Source: an uncultured Collinsella sp.
Lineage (GTDB): Bacteria > Actinomycetota > Coriobacteriia > Coriobacteriales > Coriobacteriaceae
Length of the DNA: 64,000 nucleotides
Direction: 5' to 3'
Assembly: GCA_900541855.1 (NCBI GenBank)
Contig: UQLD01000002.1
Coordinates: 1 to 64,000, forward strand
Below are positions 24,146-32,550 of the stretch, piece after piece. The notes beneath the pieces were generated by a model. The model was given only the letters and a program-made list of their open reading frames with translations. It did no database searches and was not told the origin of the DNA. The stretch's first letter is position 1; each line of letters begins with the position of its first letter. Position numbers and translations under genes: made by a program.

Positions 24146-26629
24146 ATGACCGAACACCACGCCATCAGCCGCCGAGCATTTACGTTGGGCCTTGGACTCG
24201 CGGCGTTGTCGCCACTTGCAAGCCTGCCCGAAACCGCGGCATTGGGCATTGGCCCACGAGCGGCATTTGCAGACGACGCTGCCACAGCGTCGGTCAGCCT
24301 CAACAATTTCGTCATTCGCCTTCGCCCCGCGGGCTATTTTCGTACCGCAAGCGTTAACGAAGACGGCAACGTCATCGGCAACGTCTGCCATCTGTTTAAT
24401 GACGGCACGTCCAGCAAGCTCATCCTTGAGAACGTAACAACCAAGAATGACGATACAAACTGGTATGCTATCCGCACCTTGCTCAATTTCGAAGAGCATA
24501 AAAAGACGGGCTACAGCATTTGGTCGGTCGATGGCGACTCGGACAAAGACGGAAAGGTCATCCACGTATGGAGTGGCGAGCATGACGGCAAGCCCAGCCG
24601 CTCTTTTGCGTTCGAGCGGCAATCAAACGGAACCTATATCATCCGAGACCGCACGGTCGAGAAAGAAACCGAGAAAAAAGACATTAAGTACCTGGCAATA
24701 GAATCGAACGGCGAAGACCAGGACAACAATAAGATCTGCCATAAGAATAAGAGTAAGAGCATTCCGTGGGAGCTCGAGCTTGTCGGTTACAGCATGGACA
24801 AGACCAATGCCACAGTTAGCAGCATCGACTGGAAAACGTATAGCAGCTACGTCGATGGACCATGTTGGATGAAATACGTCGAAGACAACAAGTACCTCGA
24901 CGAGCTGAGCATCCCAGGCACGCATGATTCGAGCACCTGCAGTGTGGACAACGACACTGAGCCCCAATCCTCGCAAGTAAAATGCCAGCAGGATTACATT
25001 CCCACGCAGTTGCTCGAAGGCATTCGCTATTTTGATATCCGGCTCGGAAAGGGCGACAACCCTGGCATCGACCACGGGAATTACTACCTGCTCAAAAAAG
25101 ACGCGTACTTTATGCATCTTTCCGATGTCATAGGCTACTTCAAAACGTTTTTGAACGAAAACCCGACAGAAGCGCTCATCATGCTTGTATCACGAGGCAA
25201 CGACGAAGCCACCGACGAAAGTGTTACGACGGCTTTCGCCAAGGTTTTGGACGACAACCCCAAACTGTTCTATACGTCGAGCCGCGTTCCCACACTGGGC
25301 GAGGTGCGCGGAAAAATCGTCCTGCTACGTCGATTTGGACTCGTCGGCGACAGCGTAAGCGGCCACACGTGGGGCCTCGACCTTACCGAATGGGATGACA
25401 AGATCAAGGCTCACTCCGACAGCGCCACTATGTGTCTCGTCCAAGACGCGCAGGGCTTTGAAGCCGCGGGGGAAACAGGCGACAAAGAGCCCTATTGCAC
25501 CAAGGTATACGCCCAGGACAAGTACAAACTCACGGGAACCGACAAGCTCAGCTGGGTCGATAATGCGCTGAAGGAAACGACCGGGCGCACGCGCAACAAG
25601 GTGGACGTCGTGGACGATGACGGGGCCAAGGTGCAAGTCCAGGAGCGTTGCTGGTCTATCAACTACACCAGCTGCACGGGCTTGTCGCACGGAGGCAATC
25701 CTTTTACCTCGGCACGAGTAGTCAACGAGCATCTGTATAAGAGCCCGTACATCAATCCCAGCGGCATCGAGGATACAAAGTCAGATTACCTCAAGCACAT
25801 TGGCATCATCGCATCCGACTTTGTTGATGCGGCGCTGGCCCGGAGCATCTATCAGCGCAATTACGATACGGAGCACAAGCAGACGGCTTCGTGCTACCTC
25901 CCAGCCCGCATGCACATGACATATGGCGACTCGCTGAGCGACGCCTCGCTCCAGAACGGCAAGACCGTTGGCGAGGGTCATTTCCGCCTCGTCGACAGCA
26001 GCAACGTACTCAACGTGGCGGCTTCGGGCCATGCGTTTGCCATCGAATATGTGGATGTCGACGCCTTGGGCAACGAGACCGTTACGGAGCTGCGGGGCTC
26101 CGTGCCCATCGATATCGATCCACGCGCGCTGACGCCCCATTTTGAGGGACTCGAAGGCCTTAAGGCCGGCGAAGACGTGCGCGCCAAGATTGCGGCATCA
26201 CTCGAGGGCAAGCTCGAAACCGATGCCTGCACGGCCCAGCTCGAGTTTATGCACGGCGCGAACGGCGCTCCGGGCACAGCAATGGCCGAGGGCGAGGCAT
26301 TTGCCGCGGGGACGTATTGGGTGCGTGCGAAAGGTCTGTTGGGCGACGCGGCGCAGAACTACACGCTCGCCAGCGACGGAGCCGCAAGCTTTACCGTAGC
26401 GGCCTCGGGCAGTGCAGGCGGCACCGGCAGCGGCACGGGTTCCAACGCAGACGGCGCCGACAAGAACGGCGGCGGCAACAAGAGCAAGGGCTCGACCGGA
26501 AAACTCGCCGGCACGGGCGACGGATCTGGCGTTGCCGCCGGGCTCGCTGCCGCCGCCGTGGCGACAACGGTCGCCGGCGCGGCAATGCTTGCCAATGACC
26601 GCGAAGACAGTGAAGGCGCTAGCGAATAG
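24146..26629 (+). CDS. Tat-exported PI-PLC X-domain surface protein
   Basis: Bacterial PI-PLC-type enzymes cleave phosphatidylinositol, and some release GPI-anchored proteins. The 827-residue protein begins with a Tat signal (SRRAFTLGLGLAAL) and a putative ricin-type beta-trefoil region (about residues 50-215). The PI-PLC domain (about 245-580) shows YLDELSIPGTHDSST with candidate catalytic His260, EGIRYFDIRLG, a later YFMHLSDVI with candidate His324, and NPTEALIMLVSRGN. After a beta-rich region come a Gly/Ser/Asn linker, LAGTGDGS (an LPxTG-like sorting motif), a hydrophobic helix and a short charged tail ending DREDSEGASE, so wall anchoring is likely. RBS GGAGAAG is 3 nt from the ATG. The substrate (bacterial or host lipid) is unknown. 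Confidence 0.83.
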   Translation: MTEHHAISRRAFTLGLGLAALSPLASLPETAALGIGPRAAFADDAATASVSLNNFVIRLRPAGYFRTASVNEDGNVIGNVCHLFNDGTSSKLILENVTTKNDDTNWYAIRTLLNFEEHKKTGYSIWSVDGDSDKDGKVIHVWSGEHDGKPSRSFAFERQSNGTYIIRDRTVEKETEKKDIKYLAIESNGEDQDNNKICHKNKSKSIPWELELVGYSMDKTNATVSSIDWKTYSSYVDGPCWMKYVEDNKYLDELSIPGTHDSSTCSVDNDTEPQSSQVKCQQDYIPTQLLEGIRYFDIRLGKGDNPGIDHGNYYLLKKDAYFMHLSDVIGYFKTFLNENPTEALIMLVSRGNDEATDESVTTAFAKVLDDNPKLFYTSSRVPTLGEVRGKIVLLRRFGLVGDSVSGHTWGLDLTEWDDKIKAHSDSATMCLVQDAQGFEAAGETGDKEPYCTKVYAQDKYKLTGTDKLSWVDNALKETTGRTRNKVDVVDDDGAKVQVQERCWSINYTSCTGLSHGGNPFTSARVVNEHLYKSPYINPSGIEDTKSDYLKHIGIIASDFVDAALARSIYQRNYDTEHKQTASCYLPARMHMTYGDSLSDASLQNGKTVGEGHFRLVDSSNVLNVAASGHAFAIEYVDVDALGNETVTELRGSVPIDIDPRALTPHFEGLEGLKAGEDVRAKIAASLEGKLETDACTAQLEFMHGANGAPGTAMAEGEAFAAGTYWVRAKGLLGDAAQNYTLASDGAASFTVAASGSAGGTGSGTGSNADGADKNGGGNKSKGSTGKLAGTGDGSGVAAGLAAAAVATTVAGAAMLANDREDSEGASE

Positions 26630-26660
26630 GCAAGCCGGCCTTTTAGACACATCGACTCAA

Positions 26661-26698
26661 TCGGGGGCGCAGAACACCGTTCTGCGCCCCCGATTTTT
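26661..26698 (+). terminator. Strong terminator after the PI-PLC gene
   Basis: Perfect 15-nt arms 26661-26675 and 26679-26693 around a 3-nt loop, followed by TTTTT. Confidence 0.92.
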
Positions 26699-26723
26699 AC
26701 CTTGGCCCGAACGCCGCTATCGG

Positions 26724-26993
26724 CTACATCACCATGTTCAGCGCATTCACGAACTCCTGAGCTTGGGAGCGGCTGCTCAGACTAAAGACACAGGCAGTCA
26801 ACAGCCTGTTACGTAGGAAAACGTCGCGGCCCTTGATCCTGCTGACCCCCGTAATGTCCTTAAGATAAACAATCTCGGTGTGCTTGCCACCAAAAGTGCC
26901 CTTCTTGAGCACCTCGATGCGGTTAGGGTAGATCTTGACGTCTTTAAACCTACCCGAACCTTTGTCCTGGAACAGCAGCGTGTTGTTGTCCAT
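26724..26993 (-). CDS. Small PH-like domain protein
   Basis: An 89-residue cytoplasmic protein with a predominantly beta pattern: NTLLFQDKGSGRFKDVKIYP, RIEVLKKGTFGGKHTEIVYL, ITGVSRIKGRDVFLRNRLL, and a closing helix SQAQEFVNALNMVM. This resembles a minimal bacterial pleckstrin-homology-like (DUF4429/short-PH) fold, but assignment is by pattern only. The ATG at 26993 is chosen over a GTG at 27038 because GGGAGTGA precedes it. It stands alone, convergent with the PI-PLC gene. Function not known. Confidence 0.65.
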   Translation of the reverse strand: MDNNTLLFQDKGSGRFKDVKIYPNRIEVLKKGTFGGKHTEIVYLKDITGVSRIKGRDVFLRNRLLTACVFSLSSRSQAQEFVNALNMVM

Positions 26994-27160
26994 ACGCGTC
27001 ACTCCCGTGGGGTTCGCTAAAACTGTCTCTATGGCCACATTTTAGTCACCGCAAGGCCCCATGCGAAGGTGCCAAACAGCACAGTAATGCGAGTCCGCGC
27101 GAGGCTTTAAACTAAATGCGATAAAGATGCATTCCACAAGAGGAAAGTGGGGCGACAGTG

Positions 27161-28210
27161 ATGGGTGAACTGGTAAACCGTGGAGAATCGGCAATCGTGC
27201 CCGAAGGTTTTTACAAGCAGGTCTCCTCGATTCTCAACGCCGCTCGCGACAAGGCCTATACCGCCGTTAACTTTGCGATGGTTGAGGCATATTGGGAGAT
27301 CGGCAAGAGTATTGTTGATGAGCAGGGCGGAGAGGAGCGCGCAGCATATGGAGAGGCATTGATTGCAGGCCTCTCCAGAAGGCTTACCGCGGATTTCGGA
27401 AGAGGCTTTGGCATCGCAAACCTTCGCAATATGCGTCAGTTCTTTCTTGCGTTTCCAATTCGCGACGCACTGCGTAGCGAATTGAGCTGGACTCATTACC
27501 GCAGGTTGATGCGCATTTCCGACCCTGATGCTCGAACATGGTACATGAACGAATGCGCCGATTCTCGTTGGAGCACGCGTCAGCTCGAACGCCAGATCAA
27601 CACCATGTTCCGCGAGCGCCTACTTGCCAGCAAGGACAAGGAGGCCGTCACCCAGGAAATCCAAAAGAGCGCCCCGGCTCGTCGCCCCGAGGATATCATC
27701 CGCGACCCATATGTACTGGAGTTTTTAGGTTTCTCGGACGATACTGCGTTTCGCGAGAGCGATCTAGAGCAGGCGCTCATCACGCATCTTCAGAAGTTCC
27801 TGCTGGAGCTTGGCCGTGGTTTCGCTTTCGAGGCGCGCCAAAAGCGCATCACCTTTGATGGGCGCCATTTCTATATTGACCTTGTTTTTTACAACTATCT
27901 GATGCGCTGCTTCGTGCTCATCGACCTTAAGACGGACGACCTTACGCATCAGGACCTGGGCCAGATGCAAATGTATGTGAACTACTACACGCGCGAGCTC
28001 ATGAACGAAGGCGACAATCCGCCCATAGGCATCGTGCTCTGCGCGGACAAAAGCGATTCGATTGTCGAGTACACGCTGCCCGAAGACAACGACCAAGTGT
28101 TTGCCGCCAAATACCTGCCGTATCTTCCAAGCAAGGAAGAGCTGGCGCGCGAACTGAGCGCCGAGTACCGCGCCATCAACGAAGCGACTAATGGCGAAGT
28201 GCAAGGGTAG
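27161..28210 (+). CDS. PDDEXK nuclease-family protein of the YhcG/DUF1016 type
   Basis: YhcG-type proteins have an N-terminal DUF1016 helical domain and a C-terminal PD-(D/E)XK nuclease-like domain. Many are found with mobile or defence genes. The 349-residue protein has the DUF1016 text AYWEIGKSIVDEQGGEERAAYG and FGRGFGIANLRNMRQFFLAF, then LELGRGFAFEARQKRI, FYIDLVFYNYLMRCFVLIDLK (the D-x(n)-(D/E)xK-like site) and PPIGIVLCADKSD. All the family positions I can recognise are kept, so it looks intact. The start ATG at 27161 follows GGGGCGACAG loosely; a GTG one codon earlier is possible. No restriction partner is adjacent; a gene remnant may follow. Confidence 0.88.
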   Translation: MGELVNRGESAIVPEGFYKQVSSILNAARDKAYTAVNFAMVEAYWEIGKSIVDEQGGEERAAYGEALIAGLSRRLTADFGRGFGIANLRNMRQFFLAFPIRDALRSELSWTHYRRLMRISDPDARTWYMNECADSRWSTRQLERQINTMFRERLLASKDKEAVTQEIQKSAPARRPEDIIRDPYVLEFLGFSDDTAFRESDLEQALITHLQKFLLELGRGFAFEARQKRITFDGRHFYIDLVFYNYLMRCFVLIDLKTDDLTHQDLGQMQMYVNYYTRELMNEGDNPPIGIVLCADKSDSIVEYTLPEDNDQVFAAKYLPYLPSKEELARELSAEYRAINEATNGEVQG

Positions 28211-28633
28211 CAGCACGTTGCGACCGAAGCCACCGCAGCCGTCGCAGGCGCACTCGCGGTTGCGACGCGCGCTACGAAACAATACCGGTCATGGACGCCG
28301 GCAACGACATTCTAGCCGTGGCTGGCGAGCGTGACCTGACAGGCAAAGACGCGGCCTTCGTCTGATGTGGGTCCATTGGCTGCCACAGAAAAGGGCCGGT
28401 TGCAGCCGGCCCTAGACGATAATACCTGCGTTGCCCGCGCTTCCGAAGTGTGACTAGCTGAAGAGCGGGTTCCGCCGCACACCCTGATTTTACCCAGTGA
28501 GGCAGCTCTTTTGCAGCCGCTCCACTGTTTATTTACATCTGGCACCCTCAAACAATCAGACGGCAGCCCGCACTCCTGAGAGCCGCCCCATACCCCCGGC
28601 CATCACGTTACGGTGCCAACCGGCACCGCTCCC
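28211..28633. other. Gap with possible gene remnant and structured minus-strand RNA
   Basis: An open plus-strand stretch (about 28260-28365) ends with MDAGNDILAVAGERDLTG and may be the tail of a lost gene next to the DUF1016 nuclease, but it has no recognisable start. On the minus strand two stems, one imperfect (about 28437-28479) and one strong (28392-28413, followed by TTTTCTGT), could be a short structured RNA or simply the terminator region of the zinc-ribbon gene. Confidence 0.35.
28386..28413 (-). terminator. Minus-strand terminator downstream of the zinc-ribbon gene
   Basis: AGGGCCGG and CCGGCCCT arms with a 6-nt loop are followed on the minus strand by TTTTCTGT. It lies about 220 bp past the zinc-ribbon gene, so it may instead end a separate transcript. 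Confidence 0.55.
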
Positions 28634-29971
28634 CTACTTCCCAAATAGCGCACCCAGCAGACCGCGGCGTTTGGGCTTTTCTTCTCGGTAGGAACCCTCG
28701 GCAACCGCTGCAACCTGGCGCGGTTGCTCGCCGCCTCCACGGCGCACGATCTGGTACAGGAAGGGCGATTTAACGTATTTGACCTCGACGGGCGTGGCGT
28801 GCACGGTGCTCTCACCGGACAGATGCAGGCTCGGGCTGAGCGACGCCACGATATGCGTTTCGCGCTTGTCGCTAAACACCACCGCGGCCGCGCGGCCCGT
28901 CTGGCCGTTTACGGCAATGCGCACCTGCTCGCCATCGCGGCCGTCTGTCGCCGGACGATCGACAAAGTAGACCGGCACCATCACCAGGCCGTCCTTATGT
29001 TTGCGGGCCTTGCGCGCCCACATGCGAATGCTCTTTTTATTGAGCCCCAGTACAGCCTCGGCGTCGTTGCCCGCAACGTCGAGCGCCAACTTATCAATGA
29101 CCACCTGGTCCTTGGTAGACGCATCGACTGAGACAACGCGAAAGTCACCTTCCTGCATGGCGGGATCGAACGGACCGACCTTGGCAAAGTCCCACGGCTC
29201 CAAAATGCCCATGAGGCGAACGTCCAGGTAGTTTGCCCTGGGGTATGCCCAGTCGAGCACCTCGTAGTACACCAAGGCCTCCTTGCTCAGGCCCTTGCCC
29301 GGGAAGCTCGCCATCATGCGCAAGTCCGCCAGCGCCATGGGGAAATAGAAGAGCATCATGTCGTTTTGGATCGCGTCTTCCACGTCGTGCCCGGCAAAGG
29401 CATCCGGATACTGGCGCACCAGCTGCAGCGCGTTGGCACGTGCCTGCTGCGGCGAGATTTCGCAGGGAATACCCTGCTCGGGCACATACTCCGCACCAAC
29501 GCCCATGGTCAGGCGCTTGCTAAACGTCCCCGGCTTGAGCAGGTCCGCAATGCCGATCTTATTGCCGCAGGACGGGCACTCAAACACACGCTGCGTTGAC
29601 TCGCCCTCAAAGGACGCTCCGCAGAAGGGGCAAGGAATGCTCACATGCGTGGCCTCTTGGAACTCCTGCGCCGTGCCGCGATCCTCCCACAGCAGATGTT
29701 CCAGGACCGACTGATTGCGCCAGTGCGCATTGAAGAAATACCAGTCCGGGTCCTGCGGGCGCTCGAGTTGCGACACATGCGTGAGTTTGAGCAGTCCATC
29801 CACCACCGTCAACGGCGTATGGCGAATACCCAAAGCGCTCTTGGGCTCTCCGGCGTCCGCCTGCCACGGAACCACCGTGCCGCAATAGGCGCACTCAAAG
29901 CTGCGCTTAGCCTGGTGCGAGTACATAGGGCCGCCGCAGTTTTGACATTTAATGGCAAACATCTCGTCCAT
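28634..29971 (-). CDS. Double zinc-ribbon protein, function unknown
   Basis: A 445-residue cytoplasmic protein. Two TFIIB-like zinc ribbons lie near the N-terminus: CQNCGG...CAYCG (about residues 8-31) and CPFCGA...CPSCGN (about 113-138). A long alpha/beta region follows without a motif I know, and the C-terminus is basic (REEKPKRRGLLGALFGK), which could touch a membrane or nucleic acid. Similar proteins in Coriobacteria and Clostridia remain uncharacterised. The ATG at 29971 has AGGAGGAC 5-7 nt upstream. It is divergent from the CDF transporter gene, so the two may share control; a metal link is speculative. Confidence 0.72.
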   Translation of the reverse strand: MDEMFAIKCQNCGGPMYSHQAKRSFECAYCGTVVPWQADAGEPKSALGIRHTPLTVVDGLLKLTHVSQLERPQDPDWYFFNAHWRNQSVLEHLLWEDRGTAQEFQEATHVSIPCPFCGASFEGESTQRVFECPSCGNKIGIADLLKPGTFSKRLTMGVGAEYVPEQGIPCEISPQQARANALQLVRQYPDAFAGHDVEDAIQNDMMLFYFPMALADLRMMASFPGKGLSKEALVYYEVLDWAYPRANYLDVRLMGILEPWDFAKVGPFDPAMQEGDFRVVSVDASTKDQVVIDKLALDVAGNDAEAVLGLNKKSIRMWARKARKHKDGLVMVPVYFVDRPATDGRDGEQVRIAVNGQTGRAAAVVFSDKRETHIVASLSPSLHLSGESTVHATPVEVKYVKSPFLYQIVRRGGGEQPRQVAAVAEGSYREEKPKRRGLLGALFGK

Positions 29972-30150
29972 GGAAACGTCCTCCTTTGCACAGGGGCTGT
30001 CGACATTAAGTATGTCGAGCAAGCAGGCACATGCCCATACCCATGTGGCCCAAAATGGACCACCCAGGCAGACGAGAAGGCTCGCTCGTTAGCACCGGCA
30101 GACTATTGCTGCATTTTCTGAGCATCGGCGCACGGCGCCCCCGTGCGAGC

Positions 30151-30156
30151 TACACT
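30151..30156 (+). promoter_or_regulatory. Candidate -10 box of the CDF transporter gene
   Basis: TACACT lies 34 bp before the ATG at 30190 in the gap between divergent genes. Related TACAAT hexamers precede other genes in this window (for example 48813-48818 on the minus strand). No clear -35 box. Confidence 0.35.
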
Positions 30157-30189
30157 ATCCCCTTAAACATGATTGTGAGGACGACCGCT

Positions 30190-31371
30190 ATGCTATTTGT
30201 AAATCGGCTGGTACATACGCTTGTTCCCGGCAGCGAGAGCGAGCCGGTCGATGCATCTTGCCGCACCAACGCGGGCTTTTCCGCAAGCCTCGTCTGCATT
30301 GGCCTCAACATCACCCTGTGCCTGGCCAAGGGCATCGCGGGTCTGCTCGCCGGCTCCGTCTCCCTCATCGCCGACGCTTTCAACAACCTCTCCGATGCCT
30401 CGAGCAACATCGTGAGCCTGCTCGGTTTCCGCCTTGCCAGCCGCCCGGCAGACGAAGGCCACCCCTATGGTCACGGCCGCTACGAGTACCTAGCCGGCCT
30501 GTTCGTCGCCGTCCTGGTTTGCGCCGTCGGCATCAACCTGATTCTCGAGTCGGTCACCAAGATCATCAAGCCCTCGCCCACCGCTTACACGTTTATTTCC
30601 CTTGCGGCACTGGCTACGTCCATGCTCGTTAAGCTCTGGATGGCAGCGTTCAACCGCACGCTGGGCGATCGCATCGACTCGGAGACGCTCATCGCCACGG
30701 CGCAGGACTCCAAAAACGACGTCATCACCTCGGGCTCGGTCTTGGTGGCGGCGCTTATTTCGCAGACGACCGGCTTTGATCTCGATGGCTGGGCAGGCCT
30801 GGGTGTGGGCATCTTCATCTGCATCAGCGGTCTGGGCCTGGTGCGCGACGCCATCAGCCCGTTGCTGGGGCAAGCGCCCGACCCCAAGCTCGTCCAGGCA
30901 ATCCGCGACAAGATCATGTCCTATCCGCAGGTCTTGGGCACACACGACCTCATGGTGCACGACTACGGCCCCGGTCGTCAGTTTGCCAGCGCCCACGTGG
31001 AGATGCCCGGCGAGGGCGACGCGTTTGAGCACCACGAGATTCTGGACACCATCGAGCACGACATCAAGCGCCAGATGGGCATCGGTATCACGCTGCACTG
31101 CGACCCCATCGCGACAACCGGCGATGACTTGCGCGGCTGGGTCAAGCGCGGCGTCATGCAGATCGATCCCGCGCTCTCCATCCACGATCTGCACGAGCAC
31201 AACGGGTTCGTTTCGTTTGACCTGGTGCGTCCCGACGGCTTTGACATATCCGACGAAGAGCTGCTGGAGCTCGTCACGCGCATCGTGCACGAGCGCCGGC
31301 CCGATGCCTCATGCGTCGTTACGTTTGACTCGGGCTTTAGCTCGCCCGACCGTCCGGCCGAGCAGCTGTAG
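30190..31371 (+). CDS. Cation diffusion facilitator family metal exporter
   Basis: CDF proteins export divalent metals using the proton gradient. The 393-residue membrane protein has six hydrophobic segments, the signature GLLAGSVSLIADAFNNLSDA in helix 2, the HPYGHGRYEYLAGL loop, and AQDSKNDVITSG in helix 5. The latter gives Asp-x3-Asp where zinc exporters usually have His-x3-Asp, a pattern often associated with manganese-type CDFs. The cytoplasmic C-terminal domain (about 230-300) has the usual DLMVHDYGPGRQFASAHVEM and GIGITLHCDP. A further C-terminal extension of about 90 residues is unusual. Start at 30190 has AGGA 8 nt upstream; the codon at 30169 lacks an RBS. Confidence 0.9.
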   Translation: MLFVNRLVHTLVPGSESEPVDASCRTNAGFSASLVCIGLNITLCLAKGIAGLLAGSVSLIADAFNNLSDASSNIVSLLGFRLASRPADEGHPYGHGRYEYLAGLFVAVLVCAVGINLILESVTKIIKPSPTAYTFISLAALATSMLVKLWMAAFNRTLGDRIDSETLIATAQDSKNDVITSGSVLVAALISQTTGFDLDGWAGLGVGIFICISGLGLVRDAISPLLGQAPDPKLVQAIRDKIMSYPQVLGTHDLMVHDYGPGRQFASAHVEMPGEGDAFEHHEILDTIEHDIKRQMGIGITLHCDPIATTGDDLRGWVKRGVMQIDPALSIHDLHEHNGFVSFDLVRPDGFDISDEELLELVTRIVHERRPDASCVVTFDSGFSSPDRPAEQL

Positions 31372-31383
31372 TCTGCTTAACAG

Positions 31384-32370
31384 CTAGTTTCCCTGCGCGC
31401 CCGAGATGCCGTTTTGCAGCGCGTCCCAGGCATTGGTAGCCATATCGCCCAGATTCTGAGCAGTATCACCCAGGTTTTGTGCCGTATCGCCCAGCTCTAG
31501 CGCCTTATCTCCCAACTCCTGCGCCTTGTTGCTCAAGTCCTCCAGCGTATTGGAGCTCGAGCTGTCGGTACCGCTTTGGCCGCCGGACGAGTTGCCATAG
31601 CTGTTCTTGTGCGTGAGCTGAATCTCCAGGTTGCCGTTGTCGTTATAGTAGGCATTCGTAACAACCCAGTTGGAATCGATGACGGGCGTTGAGCCATCGT
31701 CGGTCAGGATCACGGCGTTCGAAAGGTCGGCTCCGCGCGACTTGAGGAGCTTCTTGGCGTTGGACCAGTACTGTCCCGGGATATCGCTCAGGTCGACGGC
31801 AGCAGACTGGGTGGTCTCGGCCTGCTCGGTCGTGGCATCGGTCGTGGCGCCCCGCTTGTTGAGCATGCCCGACACGATGGCAAACACAACCGACAGCGCA
31901 AAGAAGATCGCCAGCACGATGATGATCTTCTTGATCACGCTCGACGAACGCGATGGCTTCTTCTCCTCGTCCTCGCCATATTGCGGAATCGACTTGGGGT
32001 ACTCGCGATACGGCTCGCGCGACTCGTAGCGAGGCTGCGCCGTGCGAGGCATATACGTCGTCTGCTGAGGCTGCGGAATGGGATTTTGCGGCAGGTCATC
32101 ATAGGAATTCGGCGTCGAGGCAGCATAAGAATCCTGCGGCGCGTAATCAAACGGGTCCGGAGCTGCGTTGCCATAGGGGCCTTGCGAAGATGCAGCGTAA
32201 GAATCCTGCGCCGAGTCGCCATAGCCCATAACTCGCGTGGGCTCGGCAGAAGGCTGCGTCGCGGCGGGGTCGGCATAACCGGGGTTGGGAACAACGTGGG
32301 TCGCATCGGCGCTACCGCCAGCCTGTGCGGAACCGTAGCCGCCCATCGCGGTTGTCTTGTCCTGATCCAT
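31384..32370 (-). CDS. Single-pass membrane protein with Pro/Gln/Tyr-rich N-terminus
   Basis: A 328-residue protein: residues 1-140 are low-complexity, rich in Gly, Ala, Pro, Gln, Tyr and Ser (QDSYAASSQGPYGN-type segments occur twice), followed by a basic patch and one membrane helix (about 146-168, IIIVLAIFFALSVVFAIVSG). The outer part has a small globular region (IPGQYWSNAKKLLKSRGADL) with a PASTA-like look, then a C-terminal amphipathic repeat of LGD-x-AQN units. It converges with the CDF gene, with only 12 bp between stop codons. It might be a cell-envelope scaffold; no function can be assigned. Confidence 0.72.
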   Translation of the reverse strand: MDQDKTTAMGGYGSAQAGGSADATHVVPNPGYADPAATQPSAEPTRVMGYGDSAQDSYAASSQGPYGNAAPDPFDYAPQDSYAASTPNSYDDLPQNPIPQPQQTTYMPRTAQPRYESREPYREYPKSIPQYGEDEEKKPSRSSSVIKKIIIVLAIFFALSVVFAIVSGMLNKRGATTDATTEQAETTQSAAVDLSDIPGQYWSNAKKLLKSRGADLSNAVILTDDGSTPVIDSNWVVTNAYYNDNGNLEIQLTHKNSYGNSSGGQSGTDSSSSNTLEDLSNKAQELGDKALELGDTAQNLGDTAQNLGDMATNAWDALQNGISGAQGN

Positions 32371-32487
32371 GCAACGATTCCTTTCCGTCGCGCGTGAGCC
32401 TCAAGTTATCCATGCATTCTACCCGCGCAAAAGCCTATGATGGGCAGAGTCCGTCGGTATCTACAAGACATGCGCGGGCCTAAGGAT

Positions 32488-32522
32488 CAAAAGGCCCCGC
32501 CGGGCCTTGGTAGGCGCGACGG
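32488..32522 (-). terminator. Terminator after fhs
   Basis: On the minus strand GCCCCG ... CGGGGC arms around a GC-rich loop are followed by CTTTTGATCC, 30-60 bp after the fhs stop. Confidence 0.65.
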
Positions 32523-32550
32523 GGCGTGCAAGCGGCTATGAGCAGCGAGC

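Noticed and set aside
28420..28500. tRNA, 4.5S RNA or tmRNA
   Set aside because: Stems are present but no T-loop, anticodon arm or SRP tetraloop pattern was found.
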